A stretch of DNA of 64,000 bases from Mycteria americana (taxonomy: Eukaryota > Chordata > Aves > Ciconiiformes > Ciconiidae), in assembly GCF_035582795.1 (NCBI RefSeq), contig NC_134367.1:52049562-52113561 (forward strand), in the 5' to 3' direction. A program made the position numbers and the translations under genes. Numbering within the stretch: the stretch's first letter is position 1; every line of letters begins with the position of its first letter. Shown here piece after piece: positions 61,830 through 64,000 of the stretch. Under the pieces are notes generated by a model, which saw nothing but the letters and a program-made list of their open reading frames with translations, was not told the DNA's origin and made no database searches.

Positions 61830-64000
61830 TGGGGCAGGCAGGCTACGGAGTCTACCAGAAGAGAAACAACTCCTGGACTTGGTTGTGAGTAACACGCAGG
61901 ACCAAGTTCAAAATGCTGCAGTTAAAGAGCTGTTCTCTAAGAGCAGCCACGATGTGCTTGCATAAAGCATCCTTGAAGGAACACTGAAAGCCAACTAAAT
62001 ATCACCATAGCAGAGCTCAGCTTCCAAATGGGAAACTGCATAAAAATGAGAATACTTGCAGACAAAAACCTAGAAGGATTAGCCAGGGGAGTTAAATCCT
62101 TGCAGATGGCATGGAGACTCTTTGGGGACATACTAGAGGCACTCAAGAAATGCGTACCACATGTGAAGAAAGACTTAAGAAAGGGTAAGAGGATGCTGGC
62201 ATGGCTAAACAGCAGGATTAAACAGATTATTAAAGCAAGAAGGCATCCTTCAAAAAGCTGAACTTTCATTCAAATGAAGAAAACAGAAAGGACTATAAGC
62301 TGTGACAGGATAAATGTAAATGGATTCAAGACAGCCCAGCAAAGATTTTTGAGGCACAATTTTGCTGAAGGCATCAAGACTAATAATAAATCTTGTTTCA
62401 AATATACCAGGAGCAGGAAACCTGCCAGAGAGTCCGTAGGGCCAGTAGGTGATCAGGAGTGTTCAGTGAAGATAAGTCAATAGCACACATTTTAAAAAGT
62501 GATTTGTTTGTTTCTGCATTCCCTGTGGAAGAACTTGAGGAGGTTCCCACACCAAAGCCTTTCTTTATGGGAGATGCATCAGAGGAGCTGCTGCAAGTGG
62601 AAGTGTTGCCAGGGAAAGTTATGGGACAACCTGACTGAAATGAAGATGAACAAGTTGCCAAGACAAGACAATGTTCAAGAATTCTCAAAGAACTCCAGGA
62701 TTTTTTTTTTTTTTTAAAGAAGCCAAAGCACTAGCTATGGTATGTAGCTCCTTGCTTAACACTGCCTTGATACCCGAAGACTGGAAGTGGCTGATGTGTT
62801 GCCAGTAGTTAAAAAGGATTGCAAGGGTGATCTGGCTAATCACAGGCTGATAAACCTGATGTCCGTAGTGTTCAAATTAGCAGAAACTGTAATGAAGTGG
62901 ATGCATGGACAAATATGACATATTTGGGAAGAGTCAACACTGATTTTGGAAAGTGCAGCCATGCCTTACAAACATATTTGCTGAAGGTGTTAACAAACAT
63001 GGATAAAGGATTGATACAGTTTGTCTGGATTCCCTGAAAGCTTTAACAGCCTCAACAGAGGCTCTTAAGGAGTCTGAGCAGCCACTGGATATGTGAGGAG
63101 ATGGTCACATTTGTAAATAATTTGTTGAGATTTAGGAAGGAGAAGGCTGTAAATGGGCAACTTTTGCAGTGGGTAAGGGAGGTTACCAGTGGCTTCCCAC
63201 AGGAGTTTGAGCTTTCTCCTGTGCTGTTCAGGTGCTCATAGATGACATTGAAAAGGGACTGAAGCTGAGGTGGTACAGTGTACACATGATACTGTGATAG
63301 CCAGGATACCAAGGGCAAGGGCTGGCTGGAGAAGGACCTTACAAACAGAGTGACTGCAAAATAAAACAGCAGATAGAGTTCAGTGTCTCAGTAAAATGAT
63401 GCACCTGGGGAAAAATCCCAAAGTATAAAATGACACCATCTGACTTGACCATTACCATGCAGTAATGAAACCTCAGAGTTATGACAGATAATTCTGTCAA
63501 AATTTCAGCTCAGTAGCAATCAAAAAAAAAAAAAAAAAGCAAGAAGCAAATTGATTCCCTTTAGGAGAGCAAAAATAAGGATACCACTATGCTGCTGAAT
63601 AAATCTGTGTTGTCAAGCCTACGCAGTTCTGGTGCCCGCGTGAGGAAGGACAGAGAATTTGGAAAGGTTCCCAAAGGAGCCTCACGAATGATGAAAGGTT
63701 GCTGGGTGGAACAAGTAGCACAGCTGGGGGAGAGCTCTGTAAAACCATCAGTCGAAGGCAGGGGATAAACAAGGAGTGTCTGCTCATGATCTTTTCCAGA
63801 GTAAGGTGCACCCCAGGTGAACATCAGGTAGCCAGCTCTGAACAAAGTTCTTGCACGTGGCTTGTAATTAGGCCATAGGATTTCTTGCTGTGGGACGCGG
63901 CGGGTGGTAAAAGTTCATAGGACTCAAAGGGAAACTGCACAGGCTCATGGAAGACAAATATACCAAGGGTTATTACACATTTAGCAATCACCTCTGGCTG
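61830..64000 (+). mobile_element. Long degraded CR1/L3-like LINE, continues past window
   Basis: Eroded LINE ORF2 pieces appear in order: RMLAWLNSRIKQIIKARRHP (62180-62250), SCFKYTRSRKPARESVGPVG (62390-62450), a region like the RT approach (62520-62700), RT-like DNA around 62930-63300 (TGCCTTACAAACATATTTGC, TTACCAGTGGCTTCCCACAG, CTGTGCTGTTCAGG), then the region around GAATTTGGAAAGGTTCCCAA (63654). The window ends in AATCACCTCTGGCTG, close to the CR1 3' UTR ACCTCTGGCTCAGG motif. Frameshifts and stops are everywhere. It is a nearly full-length ORF2 relic, much older than the copy at 27160. Confidence 0.72.

Noticed and set aside
61820..61846. Inverted repeat GTAGCCTGC...GCAGGCTAC that could be a hairpin.
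   Set aside because: A single 9-base stem with no other RNA or terminator features is expected by chance in 64 kb.

Overview
The window is vertebrate nuclear DNA, almost certainly from a bird. The evidence is CR1-type LINE fragments (one with the CR1 3' tail of 8-base repeats), a 564-bp avian-type solo LTR with a 5-bp target duplication, long introns with GT/AG boundaries, and no bacterial-style gene packing. Most long open frames are chance ORFs.

One plus-strand gene dominates. About 26 exon-sized segments between 5939 and 61080 carry the protein of CCDC162 (coiled-coil domain containing 162; the human copy is CCDC162P / C6orf183-184). I recognised them from remembered similarity to that family, from matched splice sites and from intron phases that chain from one exon to the next. 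The first exon (5939-6075) has the ATG in good Kozak context. The last exon seen is 60942-61080, and the true 3' end lies beyond the window. No other protein-coding gene could be supported.

The gene looks dead. There are four in-frame nonsense codons in four exons (TGA 14006, TGA 14399, TGA 26148, TAG 61004), each explicable by a C>T or G>A change (14399 only if the ancestor was CGA). Reading-frame breaks lie near 7940, 9923-9943 and 52391-52395, with a phase conflict between 58329 and 60942. Two donors are lost (7962 and 12798), and some exons that should lie in the long introns were not found. By contrast, most exons from 28623 to 50790 are open with matching phases, so the loss is either fairly recent or the 3' half was kept longer.

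Layout: 1-5938, flank with no gene seen; 5939-14446, exons 1-9, heavily damaged; 14447-21618, long intron where expected exons are missing; 21619-22062, two good exons; 22463-22502, a 40-bp palindromic mini-element with its own target duplication; 26055-50790, the mostly intact block, interrupted by CR1 copies (27160-27570, 36955-37110, 38950-39960) and the solo LTR (33276-33839); 52345-61080, the damaged 3' part; 61830-64000, a long, badly eroded CR1/L3-like LINE running off the right edge. Comparisons with other species come from memory, not from a search.
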